A stretch of 64,000 nt of DNA. Source: Phytohabitans maris (GTDB taxonomy: Bacteria > Actinomycetota > Actinomycetes > Mycobacteriales > Micromonosporaceae). Under the pieces are notes generated by a model. It saw only the letters and a list, made by a program, of their open reading frames with translations, was not told the DNA's origin and searched no databases. Positions 48,132 through 56,511 of the stretch are shown piece after piece (positions within the stretch are counted from its first letter, which is position 1; each line of letters starts with the position of its first letter). The position numbers and the translations under genes were made by a program. The stretch is taken from the NCBI RefSeq assembly GCF_031085175.1, contig NZ_JAVHUY010000006.1:62001-126000 (forward strand), read 5' to 3'.

Positions 48132-48803
48132 CTATTCGAGGAACGCCAGCACCGCTTCGAGGAACGGTTCCGGCGCGGTCGTGTGCACCCGGTGGCCGGC
48201 CGGGACCGTGACCAGCCGCCCGCCGGGGAGCCGCGCGGCGAACTCGTACAGCGTGCGCTGCGGCAGGTGGCTGGCCGGGCCGCCGGAGATCACCAGCGTG
48301 GGCACGGCGACCTCGTCGGCCCGGGTCCACCACGCCGGGTCGGGCGTGTTGAGCTGCGCGACGATCGCCGGCCGCACGTCGAAGTCGTACGGCACCGGCT
48401 CCGCGGGGCGTGCCGGCATGGGCAGCGCCAGCGGTACCGGCGGCGGGGCCTCCTCCAGCACGAGCCGCCTCACCCGCTCGGGGCTGTCGAGGGTGACCAG
48501 GTAGGCCACCGCGCCGCCCATCGAGTGCCCGACGAGCGAGACCGGCGCCGTCCCGATCTCGTCCATCAGTTCGAGCACGTCGTCGCGCATCAGCTCCAGC
48601 GAGTACTCGCCGGGCCACTCGCTCTTGCCGTGTCCGCGCAGGTCGGGGGCGTAGACCCGCCACTGCTCGGACAGGGCCGGCGCCACCACGTCCGCCCAGG
48701 TGGCCGAGTCGGTGCCGCCGCCGTGGAGCAGGATGACCGGCGCGTTCTCCGCCGAACCCCAGCTTCGGTAATGCAGTCGCACCGTCGCCACGGGCCCCAA
48801 CAT
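48132..48803 (-). CDS. Alpha/beta hydrolase
   Basis: A 223-residue alpha/beta-fold hydrolase with oxyanion motif HGGGTDSATW, nucleophile Ser94 in VGHSMGGAVA and the C-terminal catalytic His in PAGHRVHTTAP. It is short, with a small lid. Relatives hydrolyse esters or lactones, but the substrate is unknown. A GTG at 48791 (VATVRLHY) is an alternative start that follows GGGGCCC. Cytoplasmic. Confidence 0.9.
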   Translation of the reverse strand: MLGPVATVRLHYRSWGSAENAPVILLHGGGTDSATWADVVAPALSEQWRVYAPDLRGHGKSEWPGEYSLELMRDDVLELMDEIGTAPVSLVGHSMGGAVAYLVTLDSPERVRRLVLEEAPPPVPLALPMPARPAEPVPYDFDVRPAIVAQLNTPDPAWWTRADEVAVPTLVISGGPASHLPQRTLYEFAARLPGGRLVTVPAGHRVHTTAPEPFLEAVLAFLE

Positions 48804-48836
48804 AGCCCAGGACCCGCCGGCGGAGCCGCCGCGCGG

Positions 48837-49472
48837 TCAGCGCAGCAGCGAGCGGGCGGTCGGGGTCAGGCGGAGTGTCTCCAGCGGCTTGGCCAGCCAT
48901 TCGTCCAGCGCGGGTACCGGCGGGACGGGGTCGCCGGGTGCAGAGCGGCAGAACCAGACGTAGACGTGCTCGCCGGTACGCACGGGTAGGGCGGGGAAGG
49001 TGTTCTCCGCGTACTCGGTCTCGAAGCGGGCGATGACCGGCATCGCCGGCGCGACCTCGGCGGCGAAGAAGTCGCGAAAGGCCGGGGTCACCGGGGCCGG
49101 GAGGTACGCGATCGACGCGGTGAGCACCGAGTCCGTCCCCTGTGGACGCCGCTCGGCCGGCAGGTCCCAGACCGGGCCGGCCGGGCGCAGCAGCAGCACG
49201 TCGTCGGAGTCGACCATCGTGGCGTTGGCGGCGTCGCGGTTGGCCTGCCACACCGGGCCGCCGTAGAAGGCCCGCAGCGACTCGGCCCGGCGCGCCATGT
49301 CCGGAAAGCTGCGCACCCACACGAAGTGGTCCGGCCGGCCCTCGTCGCGGAACTGGCCGTCGATCCGCATGCCGGTGGCCTCCTGGCTCTCCACGAACTC
49401 GCGGTCGAACAGCTCGATGAGCGCCTCCCGCTTGCCCGGCCAGAGCGTGTACTGGCGCAACTCGTAGATCAT
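48837..49472 (-). CDS. NIPSNAP-family protein
   Basis: A 211-residue protein with two ferredoxin-like (dimeric alpha-beta barrel) halves, opening MIYELRQYTLWPGKREALIELFDREF, the NIPSNAP signature, with VWVRSFPDMARRAESLRAFY closing the first half. Family members have no firmly established activity in bacteria. The longer upstream frame is unlike the family, so the ATG at 49472 with GGCGGGTG before it is used. Divergent from the ThuA gene. Confidence 0.92.
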   Translation of the reverse strand: MIYELRQYTLWPGKREALIELFDREFVESQEATGMRIDGQFRDEGRPDHFVWVRSFPDMARRAESLRAFYGGPVWQANRDAANATMVDSDDVLLLRPAGPVWDLPAERRPQGTDSVLTASIAYLPAPVTPAFRDFFAAEVAPAMPVIARFETEYAENTFPALPVRTGEHVYVWFCRSAPGDPVPPVPALDEWLAKPLETLRLTPTARSLLR

Positions 49473-49584
49473 CACCCGCCCAGCCTGCCTTGGCGGAGGG
49501 CCTTTGACCAGTGACGGCGAGCGGGGTGCGAAACGTGGCGAAGCGTGGACATATCTGGCTTCACGAATTAATGTGACGGCTACG

Positions 49585-50892
49585 ATGCGTAGGAACCTCC
49601 TCGGGGCGGCCACCGCGCTCCTCGCGGTGCTCGCCTGCACGGGCCCGACCTCGCCGGTGTCGGCCAACCCGGCCGACGCGCCGTACGACGTGCTGGTCTT
49701 CGCCAAGACGGCCGGCTTCCGCCACGACTCGATCCCGCACGGGATCCAGGCGATCCGGGACCTCGGCGCGGCCAACAACTTCACCGTCACCGCGACCGAG
49801 GACGCCGCCGCGTTCACCGCCGGCGACCTCGGCCGGTACGAGGCGGTGATCTTCCTCTCCACCACCGGCGACGTGCTCGACGCGGCCCAGCAGGCGGCCT
49901 TCGAGCGGTACATCGCCGCCGGCCGGGGGTTCGTCGGCGTGCACGCGGCCGCCGACACCGAGTACGACTGGCCGTTCTACGGTGACCTGGTGGGTGGCTA
50001 CTTCGCCGCCCACCCGGCGGTCCAGCAGGCGGACATCCGGGTGGAAGACCGGGGTCACGCCGCGACCGGGGACCTGCCACGGACCTGGACCCGCACCGAC
50101 GAGTGGTACGACTACCGGACCAACCCGCGCCCATCCGCGCGCGTGCTCGCCAACCTCGACGAGTCCTCGTACTCCGGCGGCGGCATGGGCACCGACCACC
50201 CGATCGCCTGGTGCAAGTCGTTCGGCGGCGGGCGGTCGTTCTACACCGGGCTGGGCCACACCCAGGCCACGTACGCGGAGGCGGGCTTCCGGGCGCACCT
50301 GCTCGGCGGCATCCGGTACGCGGCCGGCCGCTCCCAGGCCGACTGCCGGCCGGAGACCGGCTACACCACCCTCTACAACGGGTCCACCGCGGGGTGGTCG
50401 CAGGCCGGGCCGGGCAGCTTCACCGACTCCGACGCCACGCTGACCTCCGTCGGGGGCATGGGCCTGTTCTGGTACGGCCAGCGGCAGTACACGTCGTACT
50501 CGCTGAAGCTGGACTGGCGGATGGCGGGCGACGACAACTCGGGCGTCTTCGTCGGCTTCCCGGCGTCGAGCGACCCGTGGTCGGCGGTCGACAACGGGTA
50601 CGAGATCCAGATCGACCCGACCGACGCGGACGACCGCACCACCGGCGCGATCTACGGCTTCAAGTCGGCCGACCTCGCGGCCCGGGACGCGGCGCTCAAC
50701 CGGGCGGGGGAGTGGAACACGTACGAGATCCTCGTCGAGGGGCAGCGCCTGCGGGTGTACCTCAACGGCGTGCTCGTCAACGACTTCACCAACACCGACC
50801 CGGCCCGTGACCTGGGCGGTCACATCGGCATCCAAAACCACGGCACCGGCGACGACGTCTCGTTCCGCAACCGCCGTCCCCAGGAGGTGTGA
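49585..50892 (+). CDS. Secreted ThuA-DUF1080 protein
   Basis: A 435-residue secreted two-domain protein. The signal ends near VSA (about 27). ThuA-like domain (about 32-255): DVLVFAKTAGFRHDSIPHGIQAI, VIFLSTTGDVL, GFVGVHAAADTEYDWPFYGDLVGGYF and the ending GLGHT. It has a class I glutamine-amidotransferase-like fold related to trehalose-utilisation ThuA. The C-terminal domain (about 262-435) is DUF1080/3-keto-disaccharide hydrolase-like with YNGSTAGWSQAG and DNSGVFVGFP. The ThuA part is close to that of the 1938-residue protein at 57.9 kb. A role in processing oxidised disaccharides outside the cell is inferred. Confidence 0.9.
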   Translation: MRRNLLGAATALLAVLACTGPTSPVSANPADAPYDVLVFAKTAGFRHDSIPHGIQAIRDLGAANNFTVTATEDAAAFTAGDLGRYEAVIFLSTTGDVLDAAQQAAFERYIAAGRGFVGVHAAADTEYDWPFYGDLVGGYFAAHPAVQQADIRVEDRGHAATGDLPRTWTRTDEWYDYRTNPRPSARVLANLDESSYSGGGMGTDHPIAWCKSFGGGRSFYTGLGHTQATYAEAGFRAHLLGGIRYAAGRSQADCRPETGYTTLYNGSTAGWSQAGPGSFTDSDATLTSVGGMGLFWYGQRQYTSYSLKLDWRMAGDDNSGVFVGFPASSDPWSAVDNGYEIQIDPTDADDRTTGAIYGFKSADLAARDAALNRAGEWNTYEILVEGQRLRVYLNGVLVNDFTNTDPARDLGGHIGIQNHGTGDDVSFRNRRPQEV

Positions 50893-50894
50893 GC

Positions 50895-50945
50895 CAAGCA
50901 CCCCCCCGGTCGTTCTAGCGACTTGGGGGGAGCTTCGATCACCGG
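50895..50945. repeat. Palindromic element, imperfect copy (GATCGAAGCTCCC family)
   Basis: A copy whose right half (GGGGGGAGCTTCGATCACC) matches the elements at 40529 and 56341, including GTCGTTCTAGCGAC at the tip, while the left half has diverged. It still folds into a hairpin right after the ThuA stop and probably terminates that transcript. Confidence 0.75.
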
Positions 50946-50983
50946 CGGGGGCCACTTGCCCGGGCGTTTTAGGGTGTGGACCT

Positions 50984-51964
50984 ATGCGGGGTGGCTTTCG
51001 AGTATTTGGCGCCGCCTTTCTGGCCGTCCTGGCGGCTGGCGGCTGCTCGTCCGGCCTGCCCGACCGGGCTCCCGGTGCCGTGCGGGCCGAGGCGCCGGTG
51101 CCGCAGGGCGTGCGCGACCCGGCCGGGGCGCCGAGCGCGGTGCCGCCCGAGCCGGCCTGCGACCCCCGCGCCAGCCTCCGCCCGGCCGGCGCGCTGCCCC
51201 AGCCGGGCCGGATGCCACCGGGCTCCACGATGGACCGGATCCGGCAGCGCGGGCGGCTGATCGCCGGCGTCGACCAAAACAACTACCTGTTCGGCTTCCG
51301 CGACCCGGTCAGCGGCCGCCTGGAGGGTTTCGACATCGACCTGGTGCGCGAGGTGGCCAAGGCGATCTTCGGGGACCCGGAGCGCGTGCAGTACGTGGTG
51401 GTCACCCAGGCCCAGCGGCTCACCGCGGTCAACGGGCAGGTCGACCTGGTGGCCAATTCGATGACGATCACCTGCGCGCGGCGCGAGCTCGTCGAGTTCT
51501 CCACCAACTACCTCGACTCCGGGCAGCGCGTGCTCGTGCCGGAGACCTCGCCGGTCACGGGCATCCACGACCTGGGCGGCAAGCGGGTCTGCGCGGCGGC
51601 CAACACCACGTCGATCCAGGCGATCATCGACGCGCCGGCCAAGCCGGTCGCGGTCTCCGCCGTCGACTGGACCGACTGCCTCGTGCTGCTCCAGCAGGGC
51701 CAGGTCGAGGCCATCTCCACCACCGACAACGTGCTGGCCGGCCTGGCCGCGCAGGACCCCACCACCAAGATTGTCGGGCCGCGGTTCAGCGACGAGCCGC
51801 ACGGGCTGGCGTTCGCCCGCGGCGCCCAGGACCTGGTCCGCTTCGTCAACGCGGTCTTCGACCGCCTCCGGGCCAACGGTGGCTGGATGGCGACCTACAA
51901 CCGCTGGCTGGGCGCCACGCTCGGACCGGTGGCCGCCCCACCCCCGGCCCGCTACCGCGCCTGA
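50984..51964 (+). CDS. Amino-acid-type (family 3) ABC transporter substrate-binding lipoprotein
   Basis: A 326-residue solute-binding lipoprotein with lipobox LAAGGC (Cys21), then a Pro-rich spacer to about 80. The SBP_bac_3 domain follows: RLIAGVDQNNYLFGFRDPVSGRLEGFDIDL, NSMTITCARRELVEFSTNY, LGGKRVCAAANTTS and a Cys pair (TCARRE, RVCAA/TDCLV) that could form disulfides as in glutamate-binding GluB relatives. No permease genes are adjacent. The ATG follows AGGGTGTGG. Confidence 0.92.
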   Translation: MRGGFRVFGAAFLAVLAAGGCSSGLPDRAPGAVRAEAPVPQGVRDPAGAPSAVPPEPACDPRASLRPAGALPQPGRMPPGSTMDRIRQRGRLIAGVDQNNYLFGFRDPVSGRLEGFDIDLVREVAKAIFGDPERVQYVVVTQAQRLTAVNGQVDLVANSMTITCARRELVEFSTNYLDSGQRVLVPETSPVTGIHDLGGKRVCAAANTTSIQAIIDAPAKPVAVSAVDWTDCLVLLQQGQVEAISTTDNVLAGLAAQDPTTKIVGPRFSDEPHGLAFARGAQDLVRFVNAVFDRLRANGGWMATYNRWLGATLGPVAAPPPARYRA

Positions 51965-52058
51965 GCGCGAAAAAACGCGGGGCGAATGCTCTGGCGCGGC
52001 GGCGCCGGCTCTCTCACCATGGGCGGATCTACAACCCATGCTGGGGAGGAGTTCCAAA

Positions 52059-52358
52059 ATGTACCGTCGTCGTGTCCTGGCCACCGTCCTCTGTGTACCG
52101 CTGCTCGCGTCCGCGTTCCTCGGTGCCGTGCTGAGCGGCGCGGCCACCGCCGGCCGGCTGGCCACGTTCACCGGCTTCGACAAGAGCCTGCTCGCCAACC
52201 CGATCGTCGTGGTGGACCGCGAGGCGTTCCGCCTGGGTGAGTTCGACCCGCGCCTGCTGGCCAACCCGGTGATCGTCATGGACCGGGAGGCGTTCCGCCT
52301 GGGCGAGTTCGACGTCCGCCTGCTCGCCAACCCCGTGATCGTCGTGGACCGCGAGTAG
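52059..52358 (+). CDS. Small secreted protein with 22-residue tandem repeats
   Basis: A 99-residue protein. The signal peptide is residues 1-31 (LLASAFLGAVLSGAATA). From residue 44 it consists of 22-residue repeats: LLANPIVVVDREAFRLGEFD PR (44-65), a second near-identical unit (66-87) and a half unit ending DRE (88-99). GGAGGAG lies before the ATG. No family is recognised. The repeats are almost perfect at DNA level (66-bp units), implying recent expansion or selection for identity. It may be a surface or signalling peptide precursor, or an amyloid-like strand-forming protein. Expression and function are unknown. Confidence 0.75.
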   Translation: MYRRRVLATVLCVPLLASAFLGAVLSGAATAGRLATFTGFDKSLLANPIVVVDREAFRLGEFDPRLLANPVIVMDREAFRLGEFDVRLLANPVIVVDRE

Positions 52359-52503
52359 CACCGGCCGGCCGGCAGCCGGCGGAGTGGTCTTTACCGATGG
52401 CTGCCGGCCACCTCGGCTTCTGGCTCCTCGGCGACTCGACCTGGCCCGGGCTGGGCACCGTCGCATGTGTACTCCGGAGCCGGATCGTGGCGGAGAAGCT
52501 CCG

Positions 52504-52864
52504 ATGACCGGGCCGTCGACGAAGGAGCTCGGCACCGACCTGCTCGCGACGATCGCCGGTCAGCGCCCGGTCGCGCTCGCTCGCCCGTACCCGGGGATGG
52601 TCGCCTTCGCCACCGCGGCCTGGCTGGGCCGGTGGTGGCTGACCCCCGCGATCGTGTTCGGGATCTTAGTGGCGGTCGTGACGGTGACCCACGACCTCGT
52701 CCACCGCGCGATCGGGCTCGGCGCCCGGCTGGTCGCGGCGGCTGGACCCGTTCCTCACCCGCTCCGGCGTGGTGCCGCGCCGCCAGCGGCCGGACGCGGT
52801 CTTCGCCGCGGCGGCGGCCCGCACCGCGACGATGGTGGACGCCCTGCGCGACTCGGGGTCGTAG
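52504..52864 (+). pseudogene. Fatty acid desaturase fragment, frameshifted
   Basis: The first 75 codons read as the N-terminus of a fatty acid desaturase/hydroxylase: RPYPGMVAFATAAWLGRWWLTP, a hydrophobic helix, then the first His box region VTHDLVHRAIGLG. After about 52730 the frame is lost. A second frame (LDPFLTRSGVVPRRQRPDAV to the TAG at 52862) may be a piece of another gene. The remaining His boxes are absent. With flanking bases this occupies the gap 52359-53039, in which I see no intact gene. Confidence 0.5.
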
Positions 52865-53039
52865 GCGCGGGAGCGCTACCAAATCCACGGCCTGTCCGGC
52901 GCCGATCACGGACCGCGACAGTGGCCCCACGGTCGATGCCGACACTGCCTGTCCGGTCAGGTCCGCCTCCCACTATCGGGCGAATCGTCCTTTGTGATCA
53001 AGGCGTACCTTGTGTCGCACGTGAGGGAGGCGTAGCGGA

Positions 53040-54305
53040 ATGTGGCAGGGACGGGTCGGGGTCCTGGCGCTGGTCGTCGTCGCCATCCTCGCGGGCATAC
53101 CCATGTGCGGAGCCGGCGGTGGCGGCGGCGACAACCAGCTCGAGGTCTACTCCTGGTGGACCGGGCCCGGTGAGGAAGAGGGCCTGGCCGCGATGGCGCA
53201 GGAGTTCGAGGCGAAGAACGCCGGCGTCGCGTTCGTCAACGCGGCCGTCTCCGGTGGCGCCGGCTCCAACGCCAAGGCGATCCTCGCCAGCCGCCTGCTC
53301 GCCAACGACCCGCCGGACTCGTACCAGCGGCACGCCGGGCTGGAGCTCGAGGACGACGTCCGCTCCGGCAAGGTGCAGGACCTGACCGCGCTGTACGACC
53401 GCGAGGGGTGGCGCGAGGTGCTGCCCCAGGGCCTGCTGGAAAACCTCACGATCGACGGCCGGCTCTACGCCGTACCGGTGAACATCCACCGGGCCAACCT
53501 GCTGTGGTACACCCCGGCGGCGCTGGACGAACTGGGGCTGGGCGGGCCGCCGAAGACCTGGCCCGAGTTCCTCGCCCAGGCCGAGAAGATCAAGGAAGCC
53601 GGCCGCACGCCGCTCGCCATCGGTCCACAGTGGACGCAGAAGCACCTGTTCGAGACCGTGCTCCTCGGCGAGCTGGGCGCCGACAAGTACGAGCAGCTCT
53701 TCGCCGGCTCGCTGCGCTGGACCGCGCCGGAGGTGCAGGCGGCCCTCTCCACGTACCAGCAGGTGCTCTCCTACTCCGACCTGCGTTCCGCCTCCGGCGA
53801 CTGGCAGCCGCAGCTCGACCGCGTCGTGCAGGGCACCGCCGTCTACGCGGTGATGGGCGACTGGGTCTCCGGCTACCTGGAGGGGACCAAGAAGCAGCGC
53901 TGGCAGCAGGGGTACGCGGCGGTCGCCTCGCCCGGCAGCGACGGCGTCTACTCGTTCCTCTCCGACGCGTTCACGCTCCCTACCGGCGCCCGCAACCCCG
54001 AGCTGGCCGAGAAGTGGCTGGTCGAGTGCGGCTCCACCGAGGGGCAAAACCTCTTCAACCCCAAGAAGGGCTCGATCCCGGCCCGGGTCGACGCGGACGC
54101 CAAGCTCTACCCCGGCTACCTGGGGTGGGCGCTGGCGCAGTGGCGCGACCCGAAGACCCGGATCGTCGGCTCGCTCGCCCACGGCGTGGTGGCCAACAAC
54201 GCGTTCAACGCCGAGATCGACTCCGCGCTCGGCCTCTTCAACCAGAACGGCGACCTGGGCAAGCTCGCCGCCACGCTGGACCGCACCTTCGAGGCCACCC
54301 GGTGA
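53040..54305 (+). CDS. Sugar ABC transporter substrate-binding protein (CUT1)
   Basis: A 421-residue family 1 (maltose/glucose-type) solute-binding protein. It has an N-terminal hydrophobic signal (about 6-24) with Cys23 in a poor lipobox-like context (GIPMCG). Blocks are LEVYSWWTGPGEEEGLAAM, YAVPVNIHRANLLWYTPAALDELG and SFLSDAFTLPTGARNPELAEKWL, close to glucose/mannose-binding proteins. Its stop overlaps the GTG of the first permease (GTGA). GGGAGG precedes the ATG. It delivers a mono- or oligosaccharide to the permease pair. Confidence 0.93.
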   Translation: MWQGRVGVLALVVVAILAGIPMCGAGGGGGDNQLEVYSWWTGPGEEEGLAAMAQEFEAKNAGVAFVNAAVSGGAGSNAKAILASRLLANDPPDSYQRHAGLELEDDVRSGKVQDLTALYDREGWREVLPQGLLENLTIDGRLYAVPVNIHRANLLWYTPAALDELGLGGPPKTWPEFLAQAEKIKEAGRTPLAIGPQWTQKHLFETVLLGELGADKYEQLFAGSLRWTAPEVQAALSTYQQVLSYSDLRSASGDWQPQLDRVVQGTAVYAVMGDWVSGYLEGTKKQRWQQGYAAVASPGSDGVYSFLSDAFTLPTGARNPELAEKWLVECGSTEGQNLFNPKKGSIPARVDADAKLYPGYLGWALAQWRDPKTRIVGSLAHGVVANNAFNAEIDSALGLFNQNGDLGKLAATLDRTFEATR

Positions 54306-55357
54306 GCGGCCCGTTTCGCATCCCGGGCGCCGGCCAGCCCGGCGGCGAAGGGCCGCACGGCCTGGAGCTGATCGGGACCACGCCGGCGCACCGGCCCCGG
54401 CACGCGCAGGCCGGCGTGGAGGGCGACTGGCTGCACCGGCCGCCGGAGCCGGTGCGCCGCTCCCCGCGGGTGCGCCGGGTGCCGGGGTGGCTGGCCGGGC
54501 TCGGCCTCATGTCGCCGTCACTGGTCCTCATCGGCGTCTTCGTCTACGGCTTCATCGGCTGGAACGTGCGCGTCTCGTTCACCAGCTGGCAGGGGCTCAC
54601 CCCGGTCTACGACTTCGTGGGGTTGGACAACTACCGGGCACTGTGGAACGACGCCCGCTGGCGCACCGACGCCCGCAACATCCTCATCTTCACCACCGTC
54701 TTCGTGCTCGGGGCGCTCGCGCTCGGCTTCGTCATGGCGCTGCTGCTGGAGAAGGGCGCGAAGGGGGAGGCGTTCTACCGGGGCGTCTTCCTCTTCCCGA
54801 TGGCGATCTCCTTCATCGCCACCGCGATCGTGTGGCGGTGGCTGCTGGACAACGGCAGCGGCGGCGACACCGCCGGCCTCAACCAGCTCTTCGCCGACCT
54901 CGGCCTCGGGTTCCTGCGCAGCGACTGGCACAAGTCCGACTCCAGCTGGGCGATCGCGGCCGTCGCCCTCCCCGCCGGCTGGGCGCTCTCCGGGTACGTG
55001 ATGGCGCTCTTCCTCGCCGGCATGCGGGCTATCCCCGACACGTTCCGCGAGTCGGCCCGGATCGACGGCGCGAGCGAGTGGCAGGTCCTCTGGTACGTGA
55101 TGCGGCCGGCGCTGCGGCCGGTCACGTTCAGCGCGGTGCTCATCCTGATCCACATCTCGCTGAAGACGTTCGACCTCATCTACGCGCTCGACCAGGGCAA
55201 CCTGAAGATCGACACCCCCTCGCTGTACATGTGGTTCACCACGTTCGACGGGGGCTTCTACGACCGGGGCGCCACGATCGCGACCGTGCTGCTGATCGGC
55301 GTCGCGCTCATCATCGGCCCGTACATCCGGCACTGGCTGCGATCGGAGCGGCGATGA
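54302..55357 (+). CDS. Sugar ABC transporter permease 1 (MalF-like)
   Basis: A 351-residue inner-membrane permease. A 65-residue Pro/Gly/His-rich cytoplasmic leader precedes six helices. The EAA loop FRESARIDGASEWQVLWYVMRPALRP, contacting the ATPase, is canonical. GTG start overlapping the previous stop. It forms a heterodimer with the next gene product. Confidence 0.93.
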   Translation: MSGPFRIPGAGQPGGEGPHGLELIGTTPAHRPRHAQAGVEGDWLHRPPEPVRRSPRVRRVPGWLAGLGLMSPSLVLIGVFVYGFIGWNVRVSFTSWQGLTPVYDFVGLDNYRALWNDARWRTDARNILIFTTVFVLGALALGFVMALLLEKGAKGEAFYRGVFLFPMAISFIATAIVWRWLLDNGSGGDTAGLNQLFADLGLGFLRSDWHKSDSSWAIAAVALPAGWALSGYVMALFLAGMRAIPDTFRESARIDGASEWQVLWYVMRPALRPVTFSAVLILIHISLKTFDLIYALDQGNLKIDTPSLYMWFTTFDGGFYDRGATIATVLLIGVALIIGPYIRHWLRSERR

Positions 55358-56301
55358 CGGTACGTGGCACCGCCGGCATCCCGACCCCGGCGCGTACGGC
55401 GATCCCGCGGCCGGTGCACCAGACCGCGCCCACCGCACCCGGCGCCGCGGGCCGGTCCCGCCGCACCGCCGGGTGGCTCACCGTCCTGCGGTACGCGGGG
55501 CTGTGGCTGCTGGTCGCGTTCTTCCTCATGCCGGTGTACGTGCTGCTGGCCACCGCCTTCAAGGACCCGGGCGACGTCACGGTCACCGGCATCTTCTCGC
55601 TGCCGAGCAGCTTCTCGCTGGACAACTTCACCGACGTGTGGCCGAAGCTCTCGCACAGCTTCCGCAACAGCCTGAGCCTCTCCATCCCGGCCAGCCTGAT
55701 CTCCTCGCTGCTCGGCTGCGCCAACGGCTTCGTGCTCGCCAAGGTCCGCTTCCGGTACGCCAACGTGGTCTTCCCGCTGATCCTGTTCGGCATCTTCGTG
55801 CCGTACCAGGCGATCGTCATCCCGCTCGCCCAGACCATGACCGACCTGGGTCTGCGCGGCGGCGCGGACCAGACCGGCGGCCTGGCCGGCCTCACCCTGA
55901 TCCACATCATCTACGGCCTGCCGATCACCACGCTGATCTTCCGCAACTACTTCGTCGGCCTGCCCGACTCGCTCATGGAGTCCGCCCGGCTGGACGGCGC
56001 CGGCGTGCTCCAGACCTTCCTCGACGTCGCGGTGCCGCTCGCCCGCCCGGCGTTCGCCGTGTCGATCATCTGGCAGTTCACCGCCTCCTGGAACGACTTC
56101 ATGTTCGGCGCGATGATGACCAGCCGCGAGTCCTGGCCGATCACGGTCGCGCTCAACAACGTCGCCGGCGGCCAGTCGGTCCCGTTCGGCCAGGCGATGG
56201 CCGGCGCACTGCTCGCCAGCCTCCCCACGCTCGCCATCTACCTGCTGCTCGGGCGCTTCTTCCTCCGCGGCGTCCTGGCCGGCACCCTGCGCGACGCCTA
56301 G
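55354..56301 (+). CDS. Sugar ABC transporter permease 2 (MalG-like)
   Basis: A 315-residue permease with six helices and the EAA loop LMESARLDGAGVLQTFLDVAVPLARP. It overlaps the previous stop by ATGA. No ATPase gene follows. In actinomycetes CUT1 importers of this type are usually energised by a shared MsiK-like ATPase encoded elsewhere. A palindromic element terminates the operon. Confidence 0.94.
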   Translation: MTVRGTAGIPTPARTAIPRPVHQTAPTAPGAAGRSRRTAGWLTVLRYAGLWLLVAFFLMPVYVLLATAFKDPGDVTVTGIFSLPSSFSLDNFTDVWPKLSHSFRNSLSLSIPASLISSLLGCANGFVLAKVRFRYANVVFPLILFGIFVPYQAIVIPLAQTMTDLGLRGGADQTGGLAGLTLIHIIYGLPITTLIFRNYFVGLPDSLMESARLDGAGVLQTFLDVAVPLARPAFAVSIIWQFTASWNDFMFGAMMTSRESWPITVALNNVAGGQSVPFGQAMAGALLASLPTLAIYLLLGRFFLRGVLAGTLRDA

Positions 56302-56340
56302 CGAATGTGGGCTACCGCGACGTCAGCGGTGGTCCGCCCT

Positions 56341-56406
56341 CCCCACGTGATCGAAGCTCCCTTCACGTCGTTCTAGCGACATGGAGGGAGCTTCGATCAC
56401 GTGGGG
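56341..56406. repeat. Palindromic element (GATCGAAGCTCCC family)
   Basis: Left arm from CCCCACGTGATCGAAGCTCC pairs with the right arm ending GTGGGG, about 30 bp each, with a few mismatches near the tip CGTTCTAGCG. It is 40 bp after the permease stop and a good terminator candidate. Same family as 40529-40584. Confidence 0.85.
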
Positions 56407-56511
56407 GCGGGTGTCCCGTAGGGGTTGGGGTGGGGACTAACACGGATGTTCGGGGATAGACCAGCTTCGTAGGGTGCACATAGGACATGTGGCCGTACGA
56501 AGGGGGAAAGC

